Source: Companilactobacillus kimchiensis (GTDB taxonomy: Bacteria; Bacillota; Bacilli; Lactobacillales; Lactobacillaceae). From it: a stretch of 64,000 nucleotides of DNA. Numbering within the stretch: the stretch's first letter is position 1; each line of letters opens with the position of its first letter. Location of the stretch: the NCBI RefSeq assembly GCF_001438805.1, contig NZ_JQCF01000006.1:62001-126000 (forward strand), written 5' to 3'. The translations under genes and the position numbers were made by a program. The notes under the pieces are model-generated. The model was not told where the DNA came from. It saw only the letters and a list, made by a program, of their open reading frames with translations, and did no database searches. Positions 35,193 through 43,941 of the stretch are shown here, in pieces.

Positions 35193-36044
35193 TTAATTAT
35201 CGTTAAATTTACCTGATATTGACATCGTTGGTTGAATGTTAATAAAGGCATTTGGATCAACCTTCATAATCACTTTCTTAGCAAAGAACAATTGATACTT
35301 AGTTAAAACCATTGTGATCGATCCGATTTCTTCACCAGAATAAGCTCCTTGTAAGTGATAATCCAGTGTTAAACCACGATTCAATGATTTCAACAATTCT
35401 TGTGAAATCTCATCGATCTTATGCGTATAAACAGTTACCGTAATTTTTTGTTGTTGAATATACATTTTATCTACAACTACATTCGTAATATAAATCGAAA
35501 TAATCGTATATAACGCTAAATCCCAACCAAAAGTGAAACCGGCAATCGTAATGATTACCGCATTAACCGCAAAACTGACTTGGCCGACAGTTCGACCAGT
35601 GCTTCTTTGTACGATTAGAGCAATAATATCGGTTCCTCCAGTCGAGAAACCATAACGGAAACAAAGTCCAATTCCAGAACCTGATAAAATACCACCAAAA
35701 ACCGCTGACAATAATGGATCCTTGGTAATTGGGTATAACGGTACCAATAGGATAAAAATCGATGCTGAAACAACGGAAATGATTGATAAAATAGTAAATT
35801 TTTTCCCCAGTTTAAACCAGGCCAATACTATCAATGGTAAATTTAGTAACGCATACCACGCATACACTGGCGTACTAATATGAGAAAATTGATTCAATAA
35901 GTTAACAATCAACTGTGAAGCACCAGTAACACCACTGGTATAAAGTTTTGCCGGCTGTAGTAATAATTGAATACCTAGAGCCGAGGTTATTCCATAGAAT
36001 AAAGCCGCTAAAATACTTTTATAATAGTCCCTTATAAATTTCAT
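35193..36044 (-). CDS. YitT family membrane protein (DUF161/DUF2179)
   Basis: 283 residues: five to six membrane helices (YitT_membrane) followed by a cytoplasmic DUF2179 domain (about 200-283: YTHKIDEISQELLKSLNRGLTLDYHLQGAYSGEE). The function of the family is not settled. GGGAGGGG precedes the ATG. Single-gene unit with its own terminator. Confidence 0.88.
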   Translation of the reverse strand: MKFIRDYYKSILAALFYGITSALGIQLLLQPAKLYTSGVTGASQLIVNLLNQFSHISTPVYAWYALLNLPLIVLAWFKLGKKFTILSIISVVSASIFILLVPLYPITKDPLLSAVFGGILSGSGIGLCFRYGFSTGGTDIIALIVQRSTGRTVGQVSFAVNAVIITIAGFTFGWDLALYTIISIYITNVVVDKMYIQQQKITVTVYTHKIDEISQELLKSLNRGLTLDYHLQGAYSGEEIGSITMVLTKYQLFFAKKVIMKVDPNAFINIQPTMSISGKFNDN

Positions 36045-36138
36045 GAAATACCCCTCCCATGTCTATTTAGATTTGATTACACATCATCTGAATTATAGCA
36101 AACAAGCGCTACTAAAAAATAGACCAAGCAGATTATTA

Positions 36139-36165
36139 TTGACAAGTTTTTTCGTATCATATAAT
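36139..36165 (+). promoter_or_regulatory. Probable promoter of the beta-hydroxyacid dehydrogenase gene
   Basis: TTGACA (36139-36144) and TATAAT (36160-36165), both perfect, but with a short 15 bp spacer. Confidence 0.5.
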
Positions 36166-36190
36166 GAATTTAATGATTGGAGGAAATATT

Positions 36191-37051
36191 ATGCAAAAAA
36201 TTGGTTTCATTGGTACAGGTGTCATGGGAAGTGGCATTATTAATAATTTATTAGCTGCTCACTATGATGTTGATATTTATACAAGAACAGAATCAAAAGC
36301 TGAACCTTTGATTGCTAAAGGGGCTAAATGGTATTCCGATCCCAAAGCAATTGCAAAAAATGCTGATATCATCTTCACAATGGTTGGATTTCCTCAAGAT
36401 GTTGACGACGTTTATTTCAAAGACAACGGTATTTTTGCCGGATTGACCAAGGGGAAGATTATTGTCGATATGACCACTAGTACCCCTACCTTGGCTAAAA
36501 AAATTGGTAAAGCTGCTGAAGCAATTGGTGTTGAATCAATTGATGCACCGGTTTCTGGTGGTGACGTTGGTGCCCGCGATGGTAAATTGACTATTATGGT
36601 TGGTGGTTCCCAAAAAGCTTATGAAACGCTGAAACCAATCTTTGAAATTATCGGCAAAACTAATCACTATTTTGGCAGTTTTGGTGCTGGTCAACACGCC
36701 AAAATAGCTAATCAAATTATGATTGCTGGGACCATGACTGGTCTAACTGAAATGTTTGTTTATGCCAAAGCCGCTGGGCTTGATTTACAATCTGTCCTTG
36801 AAACCGTTGAAGGTGGTGGCGGTGATAACTGGAGTTTGGAAAACTATGGTCCTCGTATTCTCAAAGATGATTTCAAACCTGGTTTTTATTCTAAGCATTT
36901 CTTAAAAGATTTACGAATTGCTTTGGATGAAAGTGAAAAGATGCATCTTGATCTTCCCGCAACCAAACAAGCCAAAAAGCTTTATGAAACCTTAGTTGAT
37001 GAAAAGGGCCTTGGTAATGACGGTACACAAGCACTAATTAAACTATGGTAA
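36191..37051 (+). CDS. NAD(P)-dependent beta-hydroxyacid dehydrogenase (3-hydroxyisobutyrate family)
   Basis: Start at 36191 because GGAGG lies 8 bp upstream. 286 residues: Rossmann motif IGFIGTGVMGSGI, the family block DAPVSGGDVGARDGKLTIMVGG with substrate-binding residues, and the catalytic lysine region GAGQHAKIANQIM. It oxidises or reduces a small beta-hydroxy acid (tartronate semialdehyde, glyoxylate or succinic semialdehyde are known family substrates). Substrate here is open. It is a single gene ended by a shared hairpin. Confidence 0.88.
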   Translation: MQKIGFIGTGVMGSGIINNLLAAHYDVDIYTRTESKAEPLIAKGAKWYSDPKAIAKNADIIFTMVGFPQDVDDVYFKDNGIFAGLTKGKIIVDMTTSTPTLAKKIGKAAEAIGVESIDAPVSGGDVGARDGKLTIMVGGSQKAYETLKPIFEIIGKTNHYFGSFGAGQHAKIANQIMIAGTMTGLTEMFVYAKAAGLDLQSVLETVEGGGGDNWSLENYGPRILKDDFKPGFYSKHFLKDLRIALDESEKMHLDLPATKQAKKLYETLVDEKGLGNDGTQALIKLW

Positions 37052-37106
37052 ACATTATTTTTTTACTTTAAACGTGAAACATAACATAGCCCTTTTTGCT
37101 CAAAAC

Positions 37107-37147
37107 AATAGACAGTAGTAATCAAAATACGATTATTACTGTCTATT
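37107..37147. terminator. Bidirectional terminator between the dehydrogenase and the sce7725-like gene
   Basis: AATAGACAGTAGTAATC / GATTATTACTGTCTATT, 17 bp stem (one mismatch), overlapping the stop of the minus-strand gene. Confidence 0.88.
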
Positions 37148-38099
37148 TGTCTTGATGCTTAAAGTTCAAAGTGGTTTTATTCGAATAGTTGTAATTCAAA
37201 AGGCGATTCATTAATTGAAGATGATGCATTAATGATAACTTTTTAATTATACCCAATCCAGGGAACTTTTCCTGACCATCGTAGGCCAATAAAGATTCTA
37301 AGGCTGGCGTGGAATTCAAACCTCTGATATTTTCATTACACCAAGTCACCATTTTATCCAGAGCCTCAAAAAACTTTTCTTTTTGACCACTCATGTGTTC
37401 ATTACTGTCTGATACAAAATGATGAATTCGTAAAGTTCCATCTTGAGTCACATAAATTAAATGTAACGCAATTGCCCGTGATGGCATTCCTTTATCAAAA
37501 TAAACATGCCCCACCATGGAATAATCACCAAAGCCATCATAGTTATCCACCTGTTGATACCAATTAGCTGGTTCAAAAAATTCATCGTCCAACCTTGCAT
37601 AATCTTCTACATGACGAACAAAAGTTAATGGATCACTCAACAAAACTGCCTTATCTGAAACAATTTGCTGCATCCGTGCCACATCAGGTATCAATATTTT
37701 ATCCACATTTTTTAAAACATCTGTACCTTGATATGCCTTTAACAGTTCATAATTTTTAACTATCAATAAAGATTCCTGATTATTCTCTGTTTTGATAAAG
37801 TCACTACTAAAATCTGCTGCCAGAATTGCAGTTGGATGGAAAAATTCTAAGTTATCCACTTTTGGCAGTGGATAAAGTTTTGTATCATTCAATCCATAAA
37901 CACTGACCTGTGGATTAGCCACCAAACTAAATGGTTGTTTGGCCTTGATCAAAGTTGCGACCACCTGCTGCAGCTCCTTCGAATCTCGGACTGGCTCAAT
38001 GATAGGGATAACTTTTGAACCCAATTGTTGATGTTCCACTAATTCTTGCAACGCTAACAGATCATACATTCGACCTCGAAAATAAGGGTAATAGATCAT
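37143..38099 (-). CDS. sce7725-like protein, third gene of a nuclease-helicase cassette
   Basis: 318 residues beginning MIYYPYFRGRMYDLLALQELVE and VIPIIEPVRDS, which I recognise as the opening of the sce7725 family, a group of unknown function. The middle contains LSDPLTFVRHVEDYARLDDEF. No catalytic motif that I can name is present; no membrane helix. Its start overlaps the stop of the preceding PD-(D/E)XK-like gene by 4 bp (ATGA), so the two are translationally coupled, and it is the last gene of a cassette with a nuclease-helicase. A role in DNA repair or defence is an inference from these neighbours. Confidence 0.65.
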   Translation of the reverse strand: MIYYPYFRGRMYDLLALQELVEHQQLGSKVIPIIEPVRDSKELQQVVATLIKAKQPFSLVANPQVSVYGLNDTKLYPLPKVDNLEFFHPTAILAADFSSDFIKTENNQESLLIVKNYELLKAYQGTDVLKNVDKILIPDVARMQQIVSDKAVLLSDPLTFVRHVEDYARLDDEFFEPANWYQQVDNYDGFGDYSMVGHVYFDKGMPSRAIALHLIYVTQDGTLRIHHFVSDSNEHMSGQKEKFFEALDKMVTWCNENIRGLNSTPALESLLAYDGQEKFPGLGIIKKLSLMHHLQLMNRLLNYNYSNKTTLNFKHQDK

Positions 38100-38812
38100 A
38101 TTTTATCCCCCAGATCTGGCTGATTTAATTTCTGTAATTGTAATTTCAATTCTTGATATTCTGCATTCCGAGCATCTAATTCTTCTTGCAAGGCTTGGAT
38201 GGAGTCGGCTTTTAAATCATCAATAAAACGATCATACAAATTATGGTCTGGGCTATACACGTCATAACCAGCCTTGGTCCGTTTTTTCAATTCCTTAAAC
38301 AATTTATCGTCTGAATATAGTTGCAGACCTTTTTCAACCTTTTTAGCTTTATCCACTTCTCGAAATAACGAAGCTACAAAATGACTCGTTAATTGTTTTT
38401 CATCGACTTGTAATTCCTGATATTGAGCCTTTTTGGCAACCGTCAAGAATCCTGGAGCCAGCAAAGTCTGTGGTGCCGCTTCCATCGCCTTTTTATCGAA
38501 GGCCCGATAAATCAATACCCCAATGTGAGTAGGAATCTCAGACGCAACTTCTTCATAAAGTTTTTGTGGCAAAACGAAATAATTATAATTACCAATAAAT
38601 GAAAGTTGGGCTTTTGAATGAAAATCTGACTTAGTAACTTTTAGTTCATAACAACGCCATTCAATCGATGCATCCGACATTTGTTGATAACTCAAGGTGT
38701 CAACGATACCTTTTTTATCTGGCATTGAAACCTCTTCAACCACGTAGGAACCCTGCTCCAAACAGTATTGATAGAGGGTACTTTCCAAATTTTTTGTTAA
38801 TTTAGTCTTCAT
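38096..38812 (-). CDS. PD-(D/E)XK nuclease-like protein
   Basis: 238 residues. An Asp in GIVDTLSYQ (Asp38) followed by EWRCYELKVTKSDFHSKAQL (Glu56-x-Lys58) gives the D...ExK pattern of the PD-(D/E)XK nuclease fold, and the stretch up to NYNYFVLPQKLYEEV resembles phage-borne putative nucleases. The C-terminus (about 195-232) is a predicted coiled coil (QALQEELDARNAEYQELK). It overlaps the helicase gene by 11 bp and the sce7725-like gene by 4 bp. Nuclease activity is predicted but not proven; the metal site looks complete. Confidence 0.6.
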   Translation of the reverse strand: MKTKLTKNLESTLYQYCLEQGSYVVEEVSMPDKKGIVDTLSYQQMSDASIEWRCYELKVTKSDFHSKAQLSFIGNYNYFVLPQKLYEEVASEIPTHIGVLIYRAFDKKAMEAAPQTLLAPGFLTVAKKAQYQELQVDEKQLTSHFVASLFREVDKAKKVEKGLQLYSDDKLFKELKKRTKAGYDVYSPDHNLYDRFIDDLKADSIQALQEELDARNAEYQELKLQLQKLNQPDLGDKI

Positions 38813-41177
38813 GTTGGTGATCCTTCCAAAAGTTATTCACAGCCCCTGTTAATTGTTCCATAGAATTGATGCGTCGGTAATGTTGCCAGTGTTGTGGAAA
38901 AAGTTTGGTATAGCGACTACTGGAAAAGCGTTGATCCAACAAGAGAATTATTCCTGCATCATGACTACTACGAATTAATCGTCCAGCTGCCTGCAGGACA
39001 TTATTCATCCCTGGCATTTGATAAGCGTATTCAAAACCATGACCATTTTCCTTGTCATAATAATCCCGAATCAAATTATTTTCAGCACTTAAACCAGGCA
39101 AACCGACACTGACGATAGCAACGCCAATTAATCTATCACCACGTAAATCGATTCCTTCTGAAAATATTCCTCCCAGAACACAAAAAGCTACTAAGGTCTC
39201 TGCTGGATTTTCCTGAAATTGCTCCAAAAAATCTTTTCGAGCAGCGTTATCCATTGCCCCCGTTTGTGCAATCGTCTTAACATCAGGATTATCCCTCTCA
39301 AAGGCAACCTTTACTTGTTGCAAATAGCTATATGATGGGAAGAAAAATAGATAATTACCGGTTTTTGCTTTGATCATAGTTACCAAACTCGTGACAATAT
39401 TCTCTTCATTATAAGGACGCTGTTTATATGTGGTCTGTACGTACTGAGTGATTAGAATATCCTGATTATTGGCTGGAAACGGTGATGGCAATTGATAAGC
39501 TAAACTGTTGTCGATGCCGCCTAAAACACTTTGATAGTATTCCATTGGTGAAAGGGTCGCTGAAAACAAAACTGCCCCCAAACCGAGATCTAATGACTGA
39601 TCAATAAAATGACTGGGATCCAGACAAAGCTGTTTAACTATTACATGCTTATCTTCCAAAACAATTCTGGTCTTATAACTGTCATCGTAAAGGGCACCTA
39701 TTTTAACAAAGGTTAAACAACTAAAGAAAAAATCTTTGGCTTTATCTAAAAAATCTGATGGTTTTTGCTCTTGCATCCACTCACCCATAAAATCATCAAA
39801 TTTACCTAAGACATTAAGCAATTTATCAGGAGCATCGTCCGTAATTTTTTCTTCACGATCTTCTTCCTGAATAACCTTTTTCATTTGGTTAAAAACTCGT
39901 CGAATCTTTTTTAATTGTTTTTGAAATTCTTCACTAGATTTATTCTTAATAGCCTTCGCTGACTTCAAGAGTGAGTTAATAGCCTTATCATTAACTTCAG
40001 CTGAATACATATCACGTGAACGACTAACTAAGTTGTGTACTTCATCGATCAAAAAGAAATTATCAGTATCCTTTTCAATAAAGAATCGTTGTAAATAAAC
40101 TAACGGATCGAAGAGATAGTTATAATCACAAATAATTACATCACAAAAAAGTGAAGCATCTAACGAAAACTCGAACGGATCAACCATATGTTTTTGAGCA
40201 TATTTTTCAATTACTGCTCGGGTTATTGCATCCTCATTCGTCAAAAGATCTGACAAGGCTGGCTTTAAACGATCATAATAGCCAATCATATAGGGATTTT
40301 CTTCTGGAAGTACATCCTGTTCCTCTGGAAAACGAATTTTATCTTTGGCAGTTAAGGTAATACTCTTTAACTTCAAACCTTTATCAGCCATTAATTCCAA
40401 TGTTTCTTCTGCCACATGTCGCGTACTCTGTTTAGCCGTCAAATAAAACAGTCGTTGGACCTTTTCCTCGCCCATCGCTTTGATAGCAGGAAATAAGGTC
40501 GAAATAGTTTTACCAGTTCCTGTCGGTGCCTCAACGAATAGGCGTTTTTGAAGATAAATGGTTTTGTATACGGCTGCCGCTAATTCATGCTGTCCAGTTC
40601 GAAAAGCCGGAAAAGGAAATGCTAATTTTTGAATCGACTCATTACGTGTTTTACGTAATTTAGCTCGTAAAACTAACCAATACTCATACTCATCAATCAA
40701 ATCTTGAAAAAATTTATCTAATTCATCACGTTGAAATACTTTTTCATCAGTGGTGATTTCCTCAGTACTGACTCGAAAATAGGTCAGTTGTAGCGTCACG
40801 TGTTCAAATTCTGGATGTTCTTTTAAGATAAGATTTCCGTAAACCTTAACTTGTCCCCAATATAATTCCAGAGTATTATCACTTAATTCATCATACGGCT
40901 GATCCGAGGTTTTAATTTCTTCAATCACCGCTTGAGCATCAGTCAAAGTAATCCCATCAGCCCGACCGGAAATTAAATATTCAGTATCATTCATATTAAC
41001 AATCGATTTTAGATAAACTTCACTTTCATAATTAGAATCCTTTGAACGTTGTTTCTGTAGTCGACGATGAATTCGAGCACCATTTTGTGCTGTGTTTTGA
41101 CTATTTTTGATTTCATTCAAATCACCACTCCGCAGCACAAACTCTACTAACTGGCGAATTCCTATCTTAGTCGGCAT
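38802..41177 (-). CDS. XPD/DinG-type DNA helicase with N-terminal Cas4-like nuclease domain
   Basis: 791 residues. The N-terminal 180 residues show a RecB/Cas4-type nuclease: GRADGI (Asp74), IEEIKT (Glu87-x-Lys89) and YWGQVKVYG (Q-x3-Y). The rest is a superfamily 2 helicase: Walker A APTGTGKT (217-224), LIDEVHN (DEVH box about 378-381), and QAAGRLIRSSHD (motif VI). XPD-like helicases carry four Cys between Walker A and the DEAH box; here the equivalent places read IRF, DVLP, ENPY and VDPFE, with no Cys, so no Fe-S cluster is expected. A GAGGAGG precedes the ATG. It heads the three-gene cassette. Confidence 0.85.
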   Translation of the reverse strand: MPTKIGIRQLVEFVLRSGDLNEIKNSQNTAQNGARIHRRLQKQRSKDSNYESEVYLKSIVNMNDTEYLISGRADGITLTDAQAVIEEIKTSDQPYDELSDNTLELYWGQVKVYGNLILKEHPEFEHVTLQLTYFRVSTEEITTDEKVFQRDELDKFFQDLIDEYEYWLVLRAKLRKTRNESIQKLAFPFPAFRTGQHELAAAVYKTIYLQKRLFVEAPTGTGKTISTLFPAIKAMGEEKVQRLFYLTAKQSTRHVAEETLELMADKGLKLKSITLTAKDKIRFPEEQDVLPEENPYMIGYYDRLKPALSDLLTNEDAITRAVIEKYAQKHMVDPFEFSLDASLFCDVIICDYNYLFDPLVYLQRFFIEKDTDNFFLIDEVHNLVSRSRDMYSAEVNDKAINSLLKSAKAIKNKSSEEFQKQLKKIRRVFNQMKKVIQEEDREEKITDDAPDKLLNVLGKFDDFMGEWMQEQKPSDFLDKAKDFFFSCLTFVKIGALYDDSYKTRIVLEDKHVIVKQLCLDPSHFIDQSLDLGLGAVLFSATLSPMEYYQSVLGGIDNSLAYQLPSPFPANNQDILITQYVQTTYKQRPYNEENIVTSLVTMIKAKTGNYLFFFPSYSYLQQVKVAFERDNPDVKTIAQTGAMDNAARKDFLEQFQENPAETLVAFCVLGGIFSEGIDLRGDRLIGVAIVSVGLPGLSAENNLIRDYYDKENGHGFEYAYQMPGMNNVLQAAGRLIRSSHDAGIILLLDQRFSSSRYTKLFPQHWQHYRRINSMEQLTGAVNNFWKDHQHED

Positions 41178-41335
41178 AAACGTTCCTCCTCAAATTACTA
41201 AATAACATTGTAAAACATGTGTTCGAGTTTGTCTTTGTAAATTTTAAATACTTTTTAAATGAAATATTATATGACCATTAATAGAAAAAATTATATAATT
41301 AAGGTTACAGAAGAAATCATGAGAGGACCTATTTC

Positions 41336-41890
41336 ATGCAAATCAGCACTGAAGATATTCTAATCGATTCATTAAATATTGTTTTACAGCGAAAACCCGT
41401 CGACAAAGTAACTGTTAAGGATATTGTGACGGAATGTAATTTAACTAGACAAACTTTTTACAATCATTTCTCTGATATTTACGAATTGGTTGAATATTCA
41501 GCCTGTCAAAATGCTAAGAAGGCCTTGGAGAATGCAGCCGATTACGATAATTGGCAACAAGGTTTTTCCGATATTATGACATTAATGGGTGCTAACAAAG
41601 CCATTGTAAGAAATGTTTACAAATCTGCTTATCGTGACTTAATGGAAAAATATATTTACCAAGTTATTTACAGTTACATCATTGCCGTCGTCGAAAAGCA
41701 AGCTACTGGAATGGTCGTTGATCAAAAACACAAAGACTTTATCGCTCACTTTTACAGTTTAGCCTTTATCGCCTTGATCTTAGAATGGATCAAAGATGGT
41801 ATGAAAGATGATCCCAATGAAATTGTTGAACAGACTGGGGTCTTAGTACACGGCGATTTCAAAAAAGCTCTTAAAAAGTACGCTAAATAG
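41336..41890 (+). CDS. TetR-family regulator (DhaS-like)
   Basis: 184 residues; the helix-turn-helix VTVKDIVTECNLTRQTFYNHFSDIYELVEY is TetR type, and the C-terminal domain resembles the DhaS-like/TetR_C_8 group. It precedes the oleate hydratase gene by 131 bp on the same strand. The gap holds repeated TTTACATTTC half-sites (both orientations), so it probably regulates ohyA in response to fatty acids. That link is inference from position. Confidence 0.82.
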   Translation: MQISTEDILIDSLNIVLQRKPVDKVTVKDIVTECNLTRQTFYNHFSDIYELVEYSACQNAKKALENAADYDNWQQGFSDIMTLMGANKAIVRNVYKSAYRDLMEKYIYQVIYSYIIAVVEKQATGMVVDQKHKDFIAHFYSLAFIALILEWIKDGMKDDPNEIVEQTGVLVHGDFKKALKKYAK

Positions 41891-41905
41891 CTTTACATAT
41901 TTCGG

Positions 41906-41930
41906 GAAATGTAAATAATTTTTACATTTC
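41906..41930. promoter_or_regulatory. Inverted repeat between tetR and ohyA, operator and/or terminator
   Basis: GAAATGTAAA-N5-TTTACATTTC is a perfect 10 bp inverted repeat followed by a T-run, so it could terminate tetR. Related half-sites at 41892-41903 and 41991-42000 favour an operator as well. Confidence 0.55.
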
Positions 41931-41944
41931 TATTTTTTTGTAAA

Positions 41945-41973
41945 TTGTTCCTTCGTATTTTCTGGCTTATCTT
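41945..41973 (+). promoter_or_regulatory. Probable ohyA promoter
   Basis: TTGTTC (41945-41950), 17 bp, TATCTT (41968-41973), just downstream of the inverted repeat. Confidence 0.5.
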
Positions 41974-42021
41974 AAATGCAAGGACGAAAGCCTTTTACAT
42001 TCGTGAAAGAAGGAAATTACA

Positions 42022-43821
42022 ATGAACATTTATAAAACTATGTATCATCCTTTAAAACCAGCCGGGATCGATGCTCGTAAAGCCAATATTGTTGGTGGTG
42101 GTATCGCTGGTTTAGCAACTGCCACATTTTTAATTGACGACGCTAAAATGCCTGCTAAAAATATTACTATTTATGAAAAGAAACCCGTTATGGGTGGTTC
42201 AATGGACGGAACTAAAGGTAATGAGGGTTACCTTTGCCGTGCTGAACGTGAACTGGAACCTTACATGGAATGTCTTTGGTATCTCTGTAGTAAAATTCCC
42301 TCACTAGAAAATGAAGGTCGGACTGTCTTGGACGATGTTGTCGACTTTAACCGTGACGATCCTATTCACAGTGAAGCCCGTGTCATTGTTAACCAAGGTG
42401 AAATTGATGGTCACTACCACGATTACAAGATGCCTCAACGTTATGTTGCCGCTATGGCTAAGATTGTTTCTTCAACTGAAGAAGAATTAGCTGACAAACG
42501 AATCGATGAATTTTTCGATGAAGGTTTCTTCAAAACTAATTTCTGGGTTTGTTTCCACAGTCAATTAGCTTTCAAACACTATCACAGTGCAATTGAATGT
42601 CGCCGGTACTGGCAAAGATTTACCTTCATCAATCGTCATGAATATCTTGAAGGTTTTATTCACACTAAATACAACGAATATGATGCTATTATTCTTCCTA
42701 TCGAAAGATGGTTGATCGACCAAGGCGTTAACTTCGTCAACAACTTCTCTGTTTATGACTTAACTTTGGATGACAAGAACGATACTGTCCAAGCTATTTT
42801 GGCTCATCAAGATGGCAAAGACGTCGCTGTTCCCGTTAGCAACAAAGATGTTGTCTTCGTAACTAGTGGTTCAATCAGTGAAAATAGTTGCTTTGGTGAC
42901 AACAAGACTGTTGCTAAGACAAATACCGATACTACTGATATGGGAACTTTCACAATCTGGCAAAATCTTGCTAAAAAAGATGATAAATTTGGTCACCCTG
43001 AGAAATTCTTGGGACAAATCGATCAAACTAAATGGATTTCATTCTTCCCAACTGTTAAGGATTATCCTGAATTCTTCAAACGTATTGAAGACCTATCAGG
43101 TAGTAAAGCCGGTACTGGTGGTTTGATGACTTTCAGAGATTCAAATTGGGATATGTCATTTGAAATTCACCACAAACCATTCTTCCCATATCAAGCTAAT
43201 GATGAAGAAGTTGGCTGGGGCTACGGTCTTTATGGAGAAAACATCGGTAACTACATCAAGAAACGTATGTGGGATTGTACCGGTGATGAAATTATGACTG
43301 AATTGCTTTACCATCTAGGTATGCTCGATATTAAGGATGAAGTTTTGAAACATACTTACATGTCAACTGCTATGATGCCATACGCAACTAGTCAATTCAT
43401 GCCTCGTAAATTAGGCGACCGTCCAAAGGTTGTGCCTGATGGTTGTACAAATTTGGCCTTCTTAGGGCAATTTGTTGAAGTCGATGATGATGTAGTCTTC
43501 ACCGTTGAAACTTCCGTACGTACTGGTTTAGAGAGTGTCTATGAACTTCTAAACGTTGATAAGGATGTGCTTGAAGTTAATCCATCAAGATACGACATCC
43601 GTTACTTATTGGAACGTGTTAAGAGATTCAATGGTATCAAGGGTCAAATCACACCAGATATGTTGCCTCAATTAACACCAGAAGCCATTCCGGAAGTTAC
43701 TCAAGAGTTATTACATTATGTCAATAATATTCCACCATATTACACAATGTACTTGGGGCGTGATAAAACAATTCCTTATAAAGCAGCTGTTTTACACCCT
43801 CAAGCTCCACACAGTAAATAA
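42022..43821 (+). CDS. ohyA: Oleate hydratase (FAD-dependent)
   Basis: The enzyme adds water to the cis-9 double bond of unsaturated fatty acids to give 10-hydroxy acids, which detoxifies host or food fatty acids; it acts at the inner membrane face. 599 residues, near the family length. The FAD site is NIVGGGIAGLATATFLIDD, followed by MGGSMDGTKG and the region YLCRAERELEPYMECLWYL with the catalytic acidic residue. YRRYWQRF-like and GWGYGLYGEN segments match other hydratases (formerly myosin-cross-reactive antigen). GAAGGA precedes the ATG. Confidence 0.93.
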   Translation: MNIYKTMYHPLKPAGIDARKANIVGGGIAGLATATFLIDDAKMPAKNITIYEKKPVMGGSMDGTKGNEGYLCRAERELEPYMECLWYLCSKIPSLENEGRTVLDDVVDFNRDDPIHSEARVIVNQGEIDGHYHDYKMPQRYVAAMAKIVSSTEEELADKRIDEFFDEGFFKTNFWVCFHSQLAFKHYHSAIECRRYWQRFTFINRHEYLEGFIHTKYNEYDAIILPIERWLIDQGVNFVNNFSVYDLTLDDKNDTVQAILAHQDGKDVAVPVSNKDVVFVTSGSISENSCFGDNKTVAKTNTDTTDMGTFTIWQNLAKKDDKFGHPEKFLGQIDQTKWISFFPTVKDYPEFFKRIEDLSGSKAGTGGLMTFRDSNWDMSFEIHHKPFFPYQANDEEVGWGYGLYGENIGNYIKKRMWDCTGDEIMTELLYHLGMLDIKDEVLKHTYMSTAMMPYATSQFMPRKLGDRPKVVPDGCTNLAFLGQFVEVDDDVVFTVETSVRTGLESVYELLNVDKDVLEVNPSRYDIRYLLERVKRFNGIKGQITPDMLPQLTPEAIPEVTQELLHYVNNIPPYYTMYLGRDKTIPYKAAVLHPQAPHSK

Positions 43822-43864
43822 AGATTCTGAGCTATAAAAATTGCAGCATAAATGCGAAATAAAA

Positions 43865-43902
43865 AATAACCTGTCAATTCAAATACGAATTGATGGGTTA
43901 TT
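43865..43902. terminator. Bidirectional terminator between ohyA and rlmA
   Basis: AATAACCTGTCAATTC pairs with GAATTGATGGGTTATT (one mismatch), A and T runs at both ends. Confidence 0.88.
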
Positions 43903-43941
43903 TCTGTTGGTGCGCAAAAACTGAACGTGTTTTGTTCCAGT

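Noticed and set aside
35024-35260. Minus-strand frame overlapping the YitT-like gene end
   Set aside because: It runs through the terminator hairpin of the YitT-like gene, overlaps its 3' end and has no start signal.
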